This document shows, piece by piece, positions 43,984-52,137 of a stretch of DNA of 64,000 nt (position 1 is the first letter of the stretch; every line of letters starts with the position of its first letter). Below the pieces are notes generated by a model, which had not been told where the DNA came from, made no database searches, and was given only the letters and a program-made list of their open reading frames with translations. The stretch comes from Pseudomonas sp. PSE14 (lineage in GTDB: Bacteria; Pseudomonadota; Gammaproteobacteria; Pseudomonadales; Pseudomonadaceae), in assembly GCF_029203285.1 (NCBI RefSeq), contig NZ_CP115669.1, positions 1,984,001-2,048,000 of the forward strand, in the 5' to 3' direction. A program made the translations under genes and the position numbers.

Positions 43984-45498
43984 TTATTGCTGGGGAGTCG
44001 TGACGCCAACTCCCAGCCCAGCGCCCAGGCCGCCGAGGGTGCTGCCGACCGTATTCAGAAGGCCGCCCTGAGTCGTGCTGCCGCTGGTGGTGCCGACACC
44101 TGCACCCACGGCGACCCCGGTGCCATCGGTGGTGCTGCCCGATACGACCCCGGCGCCCGCTACCAGTCCGCCGGTACCCGTCACGCCGCTGACCGTGTTG
44201 GTGACGCCGCTGAGCAGGCCGCCGGTGCCTGTCGTACCGCCCAGGGAGCCGGTGACAGTGCCCACGGTGTTGGTGACGCCGGTGACCAGTCCGCCAACGG
44301 GGCTGGTGCTGCCAGTCGTGCCGCCCAGGGAGCCGGTGACAGTGCCCACGGTACTGGTGACGCCGCCGATAAGTCCGCCAACCGGGTTGCTGCCCGTCGT
44401 GCTGCCACTGACCAGGCCGCCTGCGTCGGTGACCACCTGCCCCGTATTGCTGACGATTCCGCCGACCGGGGCCAGTGCCGGGCTTTGGGTGCTGAGCTGA
44501 TCGCCGGTCTGGGTCACAGCCGTGCCGACGGTGGTCAGCAGGTTGTTCACAGGTGCCGCCAGGCCGGTGGTTGTTCCGATGGTCCTGGTGGTGTTCTCCA
44601 CCGTGCCCACCACGTTCGCGGTGGTGCCGCTGAGTTGGGTGGTCAACTGACTCAACGGGCCGGTGGTGACCGCTCCGGTGAGGGAGTCGCCGAGCATGGT
44701 GATCTGGCCGCCAACGCCGTCCACCACGCCACCGAGTTGGCCGGTGACGCCGTTGAGCGGGGTGCTGGCCAGCAGCGGGCCGTCGCCGACGGCGGCCACG
44801 GTGCCGCCGAGACTGCTGACTGCCTCGCCGGTGTGGCTCACCAGGTTGGTTGGGCCGGCCAGGGTGGTGCCGATGGCATTGGGATTGTTGGCCAGGTTGC
44901 CCAGGCCGTCGGTGATTCCGTCGCCGACGTGATCCACGCCTGCGGCAACCTGCTGGATGACGCCGCCGGTACCGTCGGTTACGCCGCTGCCGAGCAATGG
45001 GACGTCGACGTTCTGCACCACACCGCCGACGGTGCCGAGGGTGCCGCCGACGCTGGAGACCACCTGGCCGGTCTCGCTCAGGATGTTGCTGGTGGCGGGG
45101 TTGGGGACAGTAGTGCCGCCGCCGGTACCGCCGTCTCCGCCACCAGTGCCTCCAGTGCCACCGCCGGTGCCGCCAGTACCTCCTCCGGTGCCGCCCGTGC
45201 CGCCGCCGGTGCCGCCAGTTCCACCAGTGCCGCCAGTACCACCGCCCGTGCCACCTGTGCCTCCTGTGCCGCCGTCAGTGCCACCGGTACCGCCCGTACC
45301 TCCCGTGCCGCCGTCGGTTCCGCCGGTGCCACCGGTGCCACCGTCAGTACCACCAGTACCGCCGTCGCCAGTGCCTGCTCCGCCGTCGCTGCTGCTGCCG
45401 GAACTATGATGACTGCCGCCGCCGTGACTGCTGCATCCCTGCAGCGACAGAGCAACGACCAGAAGAGAAAGTGCGAAGACGCGAATCGGGCCTGACAT
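43984..45498 (-). CDS. Gly/Thr-rich repeat lipoprotein upstream of tpsB
   Basis: A 504-residue protein with lipobox SLQGCSS (Cys 22); Ser at +2 suggests the outer membrane. Residues about 25-130 are a low-complexity tract of GGT, GTGG and DGGT units. Residues 135-500 are rich in Val, Thr, Gly, Asn and contain a 28-residue repeat (VGGLxxGVTxTVGTVTGSLGG, twice and a half-copy), like extended or beta-solenoid surface proteins and reminiscent of bacterial collagen-like middle regions, although no Pro-containing GXY is present. GGAGGAA precedes the ATG. First gene of a unit with the TpsB gene. I cannot name a family; secretion by the neighbour is an inference. Confidence 0.75.
   Translation of the reverse strand: MSGPIRVFALSLLVVALSLQGCSSHGGGSHHSSGSSSDGGAGTGDGGTGGTDGGTGGTGGTDGGTGGTGGTGGTDGGTGGTGGTGGGTGGTGGTGGTGGGTGGTGGGTGGTGGGTGGTGGGDGGTGGGTTVPNPATSNILSETGQVVSSVGGTLGTVGGVVQNVDVPLLGSGVTDGTGGVIQQVAAGVDHVGDGITDGLGNLANNPNAIGTTLAGPTNLVSHTGEAVSSLGGTVAAVGDGPLLASTPLNGVTGQLGGVVDGVGGQITMLGDSLTGAVTTGPLSQLTTQLSGTTANVVGTVENTTRTIGTTTGLAAPVNNLLTTVGTAVTQTGDQLSTQSPALAPVGGIVSNTGQVVTDAGGLVSGSTTGSNPVGGLIGGVTSTVGTVTGSLGGTTGSTSPVGGLVTGVTNTVGTVTGSLGGTTGTGGLLSGVTNTVSGVTGTGGLVAGAGVVSGSTTDGTGVAVGAGVGTTSGSTTQGGLLNTVGSTLGGLGAGLGVGVTTPQQ
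44231..44383. repeat. Tandem 84-base DNA repeat inside the lipoprotein gene
   Basis: About 69 bases starting at 44231 (GTCGTACCGCCCAGGGAGCC) recur at 44315 with about 90 % identity, phase-preserving at 28 codons. Such repeats can expand or contract by recombination. Confidence 0.8.
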
Positions 45499-45751
45499 AC
45501 GAGTTCCTCCATGAAGGACTAGATCCAGCGCGGCTCGGGCGGTACTTCCGGCGAGTCACTGCGCTGCGCTCGATGTCAGTTGTAGAGATTTGTTTTTGAA
45601 CGCGTAATTGGAACTTGTATATAGTCGTTTTGTTGATTGTAAGTTGATGATTTTAAAGGTGAATATTTAGAGTTATAGCCGTATTTCGAGCGTTCTTAAT
45701 ACCTTGGATATAGCGCTTTTTATGCGAGGCCGAGGGTGAATCGGTGCTCGC
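45499..45751. other. AT-rich upstream region of the lipoprotein operon
   Basis: Of the 253 bases, 45581-45720 are strikingly AT-rich, with runs such as TTTGTTTTTGAA and TTGTATATAG, in an otherwise GC-rich window. No ORF is credible. It should hold the promoter of the lipoprotein-tpsB unit and is the kind of DNA bound by MvaT/MvaU silencers. Confidence 0.5.
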
Positions 45752-46543
45752 TCATTTTCCGCGGAAGCGTCCTTCGCGTTTTTCCTGCATGGCCCTGAAG
45801 CCTTCCTGGGCGTCCTCGCTGGACAACAGGCGGCTGGCCATTGCCGGCAGTTCGCGGGCGGCGGCCAACTCGCCCTCATCCAGGCATTGGCGGGCTGACG
45901 CCAGGGTGGCGCGAATGCCCAGCGGCGCCTGAGCTGCGACCCGCTGGGCCATCCACAGCGCGCGAGGCATCAGTTCCTCGGGCGCGGTGACTTCCTGCAC
46001 CAGCCCCAGGCGGCAGGCCTCGTGGGCGTCGAATTGGTCGCCGGTGAGCAGCCAGCGCATGGCGTTGCCCCAGCCGGCCACCTGGTGAAGTCGCAGTGTT
46101 GCGCCGCCGAAGGGGAAGATGCCGCGCTGCACTTCCAACTGGGCGAAGCGCGCGTTGCTGGCGCAGAGGTTGATGTCCGCCGCCAGCATCAATTCGATGC
46201 CAAGGGTGAAGCAGTAGCCCTGGGCCGCGACCATCAGCGGCTTGGTCAGGCGTGGTCCGCCAAAGGTGCCCCAGGGGTCTACCGCGCCGTCGGGTAACTG
46301 CCAGCCCGTGCGGAAGGTTTCGCTGACATCGCCCAGGTCGAGCCCGGCGGTGAAGTGATCGCCGTGGGCGAATACCAGGGCGCAGCGCAGTTGATCGTCA
46401 CGTTCGTACTCGCCCAGGGCGAGCACCAGCTGGTTGAGCATTTCCAAGTCGAATGCATTGCGCTTTTCGACCCGGTTCAGGCCAAGCAGCAGGACATGAT
46501 CATGACGTTCACGGGTGATGCGGGGCGTGCTGCTCGGCTTCAT
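45752..46543 (-). CDS. Enoyl-CoA hydratase/isomerase family protein
   Basis: A 263-residue crotonase-fold enzyme. The oxyanion-hole motifs are FAHGDHFTAGLDLGDV and AAQGYCFTLGIELMLAADI; the usual catalytic Glu positions are AQLEVQRGIFPFGG. Length and start MKPSS at 46543 agree with the family; no good ribosome-binding site is visible at this or the alternative ATG (46552). It is divergent from the helicase gene. The acyl substrate is unknown; PA2841-like. Confidence 0.87.
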   Translation of the reverse strand: MKPSSTPRITRERHDHVLLLGLNRVEKRNAFDLEMLNQLVLALGEYERDDQLRCALVFAHGDHFTAGLDLGDVSETFRTGWQLPDGAVDPWGTFGGPRLTKPLMVAAQGYCFTLGIELMLAADINLCASNARFAQLEVQRGIFPFGGATLRLHQVAGWGNAMRWLLTGDQFDAHEACRLGLVQEVTAPEELMPRALWMAQRVAAQAPLGIRATLASARQCLDEGELAAARELPAMASRLLSSEDAQEGFRAMQEKREGRFRGK

Positions 46544-46552
46544 CGGTGGCAT

Positions 46553-46880
46553 CCGGCGGGGGAGGGCCTGCTCGGTATAGCCGGCCTTGCCGGGCTCGTC
46601 CAGGCGCGACCGTTCGCCGGTCCTTGTCTGAAAAGACGCACATGACGGAGGATTTTCCGGTATGATGCGCGCCGGCCAAGCTAAGGCCCCGTTTTGGATC
46701 TCGCATTTTTCGGTGCTTTCACGCTCTGTCGTGCGTCCGCTGTGCGGACTTCCTTGACGTATTCTTCCAATCTTCATTTCGCAAATCCCCGCTTCCAGCT
46801 GCCTGGGTGACTTCATTGTCGTACAGGGCATGCGCAGCTCGGCTATTGGGTCTTTGCGGATGTACTTAGAGGCAAAACCC
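46553..46880. other. Long leader and divergent promoter region before the helicase gene
   Basis: 328 bases without a gene. A TATGAT hexamer at 46661-46666 could be the -10 of the helicase promoter, which would leave a leader of about 210 bases. Long leaders of this kind are usual in cold-inducible deaD/csp genes, where they fold or are cleaved to control translation. Confidence 0.45.
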
Positions 46881-48578
46881 ATGACCCAGGAAACCGCCGG
46901 CTTCGCCGCGCTCGGTATTCACCCCAGTATTCTCGCTGCCATCGCCGCTGTCGGTTATGAAGAGCCGTCGCCGATCCAGGCCCAGTCGATCCCGGTGATC
47001 CTCGAAGGCCACGACATGATCGGCCAGGCCCAGACCGGCACCGGCAAGACCGCGGCCTTCGCGCTGCCGCTGCTGTCGAAGATCGACCCGGCGCGCCGCG
47101 TTCCGCAGGTACTGGTACTGGTTCCGACCCGTGAGCTGGCCCTGCAGGTCGCTACCGCGTGCGAAACCTACTCCAAGCAGATGCCGGGCGTTGGCGTCGT
47201 TGCCGTGTACGGCGGCGCGCCCATGGGCCCGCAGCTGAAAGCTCTGCGCCAGGGCGCCCAGGTCCTGGTAGCCACTCCGGGCCGCCTGTGCGACCACCTG
47301 CGCCGCGACGAGAACCTGCTCTCCACCGTCGAGCGCCTGGTCCTCGACGAAGCGGACGAAATGCTCAAGCTCGGCTTCATGGACGACCTCGAAGTGATCT
47401 TCGAAGCCATGCCGGCCAGCCGCCAGACCGTGCTGTTCTCCGCGACCCTGCCGGCCTCGATCCGCAGCATCGCCGAACGCCACCTGAAAGAGCCCAAGCA
47501 CGTTCGCATCGCCGCCAAGACCCAGACCGTCGCCCGCATCGAGCAGGTGCACCTGATGGTCCACGCCGACCAGAAGCCGGCCTCGATCCTGCGTCTGCTG
47601 GAAGTCGAGCAGTTCGACGCGCTGATCGGCTTCGTCCGCACCAAGCAGGCCACCCTGGACATCGCCGAGCTGCTCGAGCGCCAGGGCTACCGCGCCGCCG
47701 CGCTGAACGGCGACATGCCGCAGGCCCAGCGTGAGCGCGTGATCGAGTCGCTGAAGGACGGCTCGCTGGACATCGTCATCGCCACCGACGTCGCCGCCCG
47801 CGGCCTCGACGTGGCGCGCATCACCCACGTACTGAACGTGGACATGCCCTACGATCCGGAATCCTACGTGCACCGCATCGGCCGTACCGGCCGTGCCGGT
47901 CGCGAAGGCCGCGCCCTGCTGCTGGTAACTCCGCGTGAGCGCCGCATGCTGCAGGTGATCGAGCGTGTGACCGGCCAGAAGGTCGGCGAAGTTCGTCTGC
48001 CGGACGCCGACACCGTCCTCGAAGCACGCCTGAACCGCCTGGCCACTGGCCTGCAACCGCTGCTGGCCAACGCCGTCGCCAGCCGTGGCGCCGTGCGTGA
48101 CGAGCTGTGCCGCCGCCTGGGTACCGACATGGACACCCTGGCCGCCGTGCTGCTGGCCAAGCTGACCGAAGGCAAGGCGCTGGACCTGGAATCGGTCCGC
48201 CGCGAACAGCCGCTGACCCCGGCCGCCCCGCGCGAGCGCAGCGATCGTTACGAGCGCGGTGAGCGTGGCGATCGCCCCGAGCGCGGCGACCGTCCGGAGC
48301 GCAGCGGCGAGCGTCGTCCGATGGCTCCGCCGTCGGAAGGCAAGTCCCGCTGCCGTACCGCCCTGGGCGCCCGCGATGGCGTGCAGGCGAAGAACCTGCT
48401 GGGCGCTATCCTCAACGAGGGCGGCCTGTCCCGCGAGGCCATCGGCCGTATCCAGATCCGCGAGACCTTCAGCCTGATCGAGCTGCCGGAAGAGAACCTC
48501 GACCGCCTGCTGACCAAGCTCAAGGACACCCGCGTCGCTGGCAAGGCCCTGCGCCTGCGTCGTTACCGCGAAGACTGA
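46881..48578 (+). CDS. deaD: DEAD-box RNA helicase, DeaD/CsdA-like
   Basis: A 565-residue helicase: Q motif YEEPSPIQAQSIP, Walker A AQTGTGKT, PTRELALQ, DEAD box (VLDEADEMLKLGF), SAT motif, ATDVAARGLD and HRIGRTGRAG. The C-terminal part has a basic/acidic repeat (ERGERGDRPERGDRPER) and a DbpA-type RNA-binding domain ending in RLRRYRED. This layout fits DeaD, which helps ribosome assembly and mRNA decay in the cold. The start at 46881 has GAGG upstream; an upstream in-frame start at 46830 is unsupported. Terminator follows. Confidence 0.93.
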   Translation: MTQETAGFAALGIHPSILAAIAAVGYEEPSPIQAQSIPVILEGHDMIGQAQTGTGKTAAFALPLLSKIDPARRVPQVLVLVPTRELALQVATACETYSKQMPGVGVVAVYGGAPMGPQLKALRQGAQVLVATPGRLCDHLRRDENLLSTVERLVLDEADEMLKLGFMDDLEVIFEAMPASRQTVLFSATLPASIRSIAERHLKEPKHVRIAAKTQTVARIEQVHLMVHADQKPASILRLLEVEQFDALIGFVRTKQATLDIAELLERQGYRAAALNGDMPQAQRERVIESLKDGSLDIVIATDVAARGLDVARITHVLNVDMPYDPESYVHRIGRTGRAGREGRALLLVTPRERRMLQVIERVTGQKVGEVRLPDADTVLEARLNRLATGLQPLLANAVASRGAVRDELCRRLGTDMDTLAAVLLAKLTEGKALDLESVRREQPLTPAAPRERSDRYERGERGDRPERGDRPERSGERRPMAPPSEGKSRCRTALGARDGVQAKNLLGAILNEGGLSREAIGRIQIRETFSLIELPEENLDRLLTKLKDTRVAGKALRLRRYRED

Positions 48579-48598
48579 TCCTTCGGTCATTCGCACAT

Positions 48599-48628
48599 GA
48601 AAAAGCCCCGCCTTGGCGGGGCTTTTTC
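48599..48628 (+). terminator. Terminator of the helicase gene
   Basis: AAAAAGCCCCGCC-TT-GGCGGGGCTTTTTC, 21 bases past the stop. Confidence 0.9.
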
Positions 48629-48680
48629 GTTTCCGGCATCACGACCAAAATTGCCGAAGGGAGGCGTTGCAGGTTTGCCC

Positions 48681-48758
48681 TTGTAGGAGCGAGCTTGCTC
48701 GCGAACCGCACAACACAGGTGTTGCCGGGAGAGCGTTCGCGAGCAAGCTCGCTCCTAC
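48681..48758. repeat. REP-type inverted repeat pair, family A copy 3
   Basis: TGTAGGAGCGAGCTTGCTCG and CGAGCAAGCTCGCTCCTACG around a 34-base centre, between convergent helicase and dioxygenase genes. Confidence 0.9.
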
Positions 48759-48772
48759 GAAAAGCCGATCCC

Positions 48773-49543
48773 TTACCCGAAGCGGTAGATATCCATCCCC
48801 AGCGCGCCAAGGGTGAAGCCGGCGTGCTCCACCGTCATCGGCGTGCCACCGGCGGCGCGGGCGAAGTACAGCGGCAGCAGGTGTTCATCACTGGGATGAT
48901 TGCGCGCGGCCCAGGGTGCCTGCCGGCGGTAGTCGAACAGTGCGGTCTCGTCGTTGGCGGCCAGGCGTTCGGCCATCCAGTCGCGGAAGGCCTTGGCCCA
49001 GGGCTCGATGACGTCCGGTCCGGCACGCCAGTCCAGCTCGCCCAGGTTGTGGGTGATGCTGCCCGAACCGATCAGCAGGATGCCTTCCTCGCGCAGGGCT
49101 TGCAGTGCCTTGCCGACGCGGTCCTGCGTCTGCGGGCCGAGGCGGCTGGGAAGCGACAGTTGCACCACCGGAATGTCCGCCTGCGGGTACATCAGGCTCA
49201 ATGGAACCCAGGTGCCGTGATCCAGGGGGCGTTCGGCGTCGAGGGTGGCGGGCAGGCCGTCCTTCGCCAGCAGCTCGACGACGCGTGCCGCCAGCTCCGG
49301 CGAGCCGGGAGCAGGGTATTGCACGGCGTAGAGTTCCGCCGGGAAACCGTAGAAGTCGTGCCAGGTCTCCGGCTGAGTGGCGGCGGTGACGCGCAGGTCC
49401 GGGGTTTCCCAGTGGGCGGAAACCACCAGGATCGCCTTTGGCCTGGGCAGCTCGTGAGCCAGGCGCTTGAGCGGGGCGTCGCTGGCGCCGGGGTCCAGGG
49501 CCAGCATGGGGGAACCGTGGGAGATGAACAGGGTAGGGAGCAT
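48773..49543 (-). CDS. ygiD: DODA-type extradiol ring-cleavage dioxygenase (YgiD-like)
   Basis: A 256-residue LigB-superfamily enzyme. The metal ligands appear as FISHGSP (His 8), VVSAHWE (about 44) and GSGSITHNL (about 170), plus the active-site HDFYGFP. E. coli YgiD cleaves L-DOPA at the 4,5 position. A role in catechol detoxification is likely. A nine-base-arm palindrome lies 47-70 bases before the start, the probable operator of an unlinked regulator. Confidence 0.9.
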   Translation of the reverse strand: MLPTLFISHGSPMLALDPGASDAPLKRLAHELPRPKAILVVSAHWETPDLRVTAATQPETWHDFYGFPAELYAVQYPAPGSPELAARVVELLAKDGLPATLDAERPLDHGTWVPLSLMYPQADIPVVQLSLPSRLGPQTQDRVGKALQALREEGILLIGSGSITHNLGELDWRAGPDVIEPWAKAFRDWMAERLAANDETALFDYRRQAPWAARNHPSDEHLLPLYFARAAGGTPMTVEHAGFTLGALGMDIYRFG

Positions 49544-49589
49544 GGTGAACCTCGCTACATGAATAGCCCTATGTTCACGCGGGTAAAGA

Positions 49590-49613
49590 TCGAAAACCAG
49601 TATAGGTTTTCGA
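49590..49613. promoter_or_regulatory. Palindrome before the DODA dioxygenase gene
   Basis: TCGAAAACC-AGTATA-GGTTTTCGA: nine-base arms with a six-base spacer, in the shared 369-base region between the dioxygenase (minus) and tpm (plus) genes. It is centred about 58 bases before the dioxygenase start, within promoter reach. Confidence 0.6.
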
Positions 49614-49912
49614 CCAGAATGATCGGCTTAAGAGATGCGTTGCGGCTGGGTCGCCGGTGGCGCGGAGTTGAAATGCCAACTGAGTTACAGATCGGGTGGA
49701 AGGGTAGTTGTAGGGCGCTTTAAAGGGATGTCTGTCAGCTAATGCGATAGAGTTTGTGGAAATTTCCGAATCAGATGTCGTGTTCAGTCGCGTAACGGCC
49801 CGAGCCGGTACGAATGAAGGGTGTCGCTTCGGAAGACAGAGAGTGCGAGAGGTGCAGTGCCGGGCGGTGCTGGTGGCTTTCTCGCGGCGTGCAGTGTTTG
49901 AACGGGTGTTTC
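49614..49912. other. Gene-free stretch upstream of tpm
   Basis: About 300 bases. One 55-codon frame (49561-49723) was judged spurious because it is Arg/Leu-rich, has no ribosome-binding site and runs through the palindrome. The rest holds the tpm leader; I see no further element. Confidence 0.4.
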
Positions 49913-50569
49913 ATGCAACATGAATTCTGGCAGGCGCGCTGGGCGCGCAATGAGATCGGCTTCCACCAGCAGAAGGTGAATCCTGGCCTGGATCGCCAAT
50001 GGGCGACCCTGGGCGTTCCCGCGGAGTCGCAGGTGCTGGTGCCGATGTGCGGCAAGAGCCTGGACATGCTCTGGCTGGCGCAATGGGGCTACCGCGTGCT
50101 GGGCGTCGAGCTGGCCGAGCGTGCGGCCGTCGACTTCTTCGCGGGGTTGGGCGTGGAGCCCGAGATCACCGAGGAAGGGTCGCTGCGCCGTTACCGTTTC
50201 GAGCGGCTGGAGATCCTCCAGGGCGACATCTTCGACGTGACCGCCGAGCAGGTGGCCGACTGTTGCGCCCTGTATGACCGTGCGGCGCTGATCGCGCTGC
50301 CGGAGGACATGCGTGTCGACTATGTGGCTCATCTGCAGCGCATCCTGCCGCACCAGGTGCGCGGACTGCTGATCACCCTGGAGTACCCGCAGGCGGAGAT
50401 GGACGGCCCGCCGTTCGCGGTATTGGGTGATGAGGTGCGTCGGCACTTCGCCCAGACCTGGCAGGTTGAGGAGCTGGAGCGCGTCGACGTACTGGCCGAG
50501 AGCCCCAAGTTCATCAAGAGCGGCGTCAGCCAACTGGATGAGGTGGTGTTCGCGCTGCGTCGCGGCTGA
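49913..50569 (+). CDS. tpm: Thiopurine S-methyltransferase
   Basis: A 218-residue SAM methyltransferase of the TPMT family. The N-terminal MQHEFWQARWARNEIGFHQQ, VLVPMCGKSLDMLWLAQWGYRVLGVELAE (SAM loop) and YDRAALIALPEDMRVDYV are the conserved blocks. In Pseudomonas the enzyme methylates selenium and tellurium species and confers tellurite resistance. The start at 49913 gives the standard N terminus. Followed by an intrinsic terminator shared with htpX. Confidence 0.95.
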   Translation: MQHEFWQARWARNEIGFHQQKVNPGLDRQWATLGVPAESQVLVPMCGKSLDMLWLAQWGYRVLGVELAERAAVDFFAGLGVEPEITEEGSLRRYRFERLEILQGDIFDVTAEQVADCCALYDRAALIALPEDMRVDYVAHLQRILPHQVRGLLITLEYPQAEMDGPPFAVLGDEVRRHFAQTWQVEELERVDVLAESPKFIKSGVSQLDEVVFALRRG

Positions 50570-50581
50570 CTCGCCGGCATG

Positions 50582-50612
50582 AAAAAGGGCGACCCGAGGG
50601 TCGCCCTTTTTC
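50582..50612. terminator. Bidirectional terminator between tpm and htpX
   Basis: GAAAAAGGGCGACCC-GA-GGGTCGCCCTTTTTC: a nine-base stem, runs on both sides, between convergent genes. Confidence 0.9.
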
Positions 50613-50627
50613 GTTTCATGTCGAGCC

Positions 50628-51503
50628 TTAGCGAGCGGCGGCGCGCAGGGCTTCGATGCGGTCTTCCAGCGGCGGGTGGCTCATGAACAGGCCGGCGAGG
50701 CCGTGCTTGAGGTTGCCGTTGATGCCGAAGGCCTGCAGCGAGTCGGGCATCTGCACCGGCACACCTTGTTCGGCGCGCAGGCGTTGCAGGGCGGCAATCA
50801 TCGCGCCACTGCTGGCCAGGCGGGCGCCGGCCTCGTCGGCGCGGTATTCGCGTTTGCGCGAGAACCACATGACGATGATGCTGGCGAGGATACCCAGGAC
50901 CAGTTCGGCGAAGATGGTCGCAACGAAGTAGCCAATGCCCGGGCCGTCTTCGTTCTTCAGGATGGCCTTGTCGACGAAGTTGCCGAAGATGCGCGCGAAG
51001 AACATCACGAAGGTGTTCACCACGCCCTGGATCAGCGCCAGGGTCACCATGTCGCCATTGGCCACGTGGCCGATCTCGTGAGCCAGCACGGCTTTGACTT
51101 CTTCAGGCGAGAAGCGCTCCAGCAGGCCCTGGCTGACCGCGACCAGCGCGTCGTTGCGGTTCCAGCCGGTGGCGAAGGCGTTGGCTTCGTAGGCGGGGAA
51201 GATGCCCACTTCCGGCATCTTGATGCCGGCTTCGCGGGACAGCTCTTCCACAGTCTGCAGCAGCCACTGTTCGTGGCGGGTGCGCGGCTGGCTGATGATC
51301 TCGGTGCCGGTGCTCATCTTCGCCATCCACTTGGAGATGAACAGCGAAACCAGGGAGCCGGCGAAGCCGAAGACGGCACAGAAAATCAGAAGGCTACCGT
51401 AATTCTGGCCGGTGAATCGGTCCACGCCGAGCAGTTTCAGGGTGATGCTGGCGATCACCAGAACTGCCAGGTTGGTGGCCAGGAACAACAGGATGCGCAT
51501 CAT
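50628..51503 (-). CDS. htpX: HtpX, membrane-bound zinc protease
   Basis: A 291-residue M48B protease with two N-terminal transmembrane helices (about 4-24 and 33-53) and two further ones after the active site. [10 protein letters not shown] is the zinc motif (about 142), with the third ligand in [12 protein letters not shown]. It degrades damaged inner-membrane proteins together with FtsH and is usually under Cpx-type control. The MM start has GGAGAAGC upstream. No regulator is adjacent. Confidence 0.96.
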   Translation of the reverse strand: MMRILLFLATNLAVLVIASITLKLLGVDRFTGQNYGSLLIFCAVFGFAGSLVSLFISKWMAKMSTGTEIISQPRTRHEQWLLQTVEELSREAGIKMPEVGIFPAYEANAFATGWNRNDALVAVSQGLLERFSPEEVKAVLAHEIGHVANGDMVTLALIQGVVNTFVMFFARIFGNFVDKAILKNEDGPGIGYFVATIFAELVLGILASIIVMWFSRKREYRADEAGARLASSGAMIAALQRLRAEQGVPVQMPDSLQAFGINGNLKHGLAGLFMSHPPLEDRIEALRAAAR

Positions 51504-51653
51504 GGCGTAAAGCTTCTCCTCACGGCTGGATTAGGGGAAAACCGCTTGGGAGCGCGGCTTTCCGGATCGCCGGGCACAGCAGGACCCAGGATCACTGAAT
51601 AGTATGCGGGGTATATACGGTTGCCCCCGAGGCGATTCAACTCGGGGACTATT

Positions 51654-52106
51654 TCAAACTGTGTCGCTTGGGCGTCCGAGATCACTCTCGAAGAGTAGAC
51701 GGGTCAAGCGTGCGATGCGGTCACTGTGACGGCTGGCGAGGGCCTCGCGCAGCTGGTTGGCCAGCGAGGCCTGGTCGCGGCGCACACTGGGCGGCAAGTT
51801 CTCGTCGCTGCGTACCGCGTGGGGGACGATGCGGGTCAGGCGCAGGAAGGCCTTTTCGCTGAGCACCGCCTGGTCCAATGCTTCGTAACGAATGGTTGCG
51901 TCGAAGCGCACGTAGCCTTCCTCGGCCAGCCACAGCAGCGCGCCCAGGCAACTCTGGTGGCGAGTGCTGGGCAGGCCGAACTCGTCAGGCTCTTCCCGGC
52001 CGATCAGATCCTCGACGTAGAGGGCGATCTTGCGCGGGAAGGCCTGGTAGAGGGTCAGCAGGCCGGAAGCGGCATCCTTGTAGAAGTCGTCGATCTGCAG
52101 GTCCAT
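51654..52106 (-). CDS. Conserved hypothetical protein, winged-helix-like
   Basis: A 150-residue protein I cannot name (PA2829-like by position). The part [39 protein letters not shown] reads like the recognition helix and wing of a winged-helix domain. A helical C-terminal tail follows. It starts 31 bases after the alaA stop on the same strand, so it is probably in that operon. No obvious catalytic motif. Confidence 0.65.
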   Translation of the reverse strand: MDLQIDDFYKDAASGLLTLYQAFPRKIALYVEDLIGREEPDEFGLPSTRHQSCLGALLWLAEEGYVRFDATIRYEALDQAVLSEKAFLRLTRIVPHAVRSDENLPPSVRRDQASLANQLREALASRHSDRIARLTRLLFESDLGRPSDTV

Positions 52107-52137
52107 TTATTATGCGCTGGGAGTCACTGGCGATGAT

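Noticed and set aside
43987..45495. A 502-codon open frame on the plus strand opposite the Gly-rich lipoprotein, plus a Pro-rich frame at 44957-45409
   Set aside because: They are by-products of the GC-rich GGT repeats: Ala- and Pro-rich composition, no ribosome-binding site, while the minus strand has a signal peptide, lipobox and GGAGGAA.
49561..49723. Small plus-strand ORF upstream of tpm
   Set aside because: Arg/Leu-rich, without ribosome-binding site, and it runs through the palindrome at 49590.
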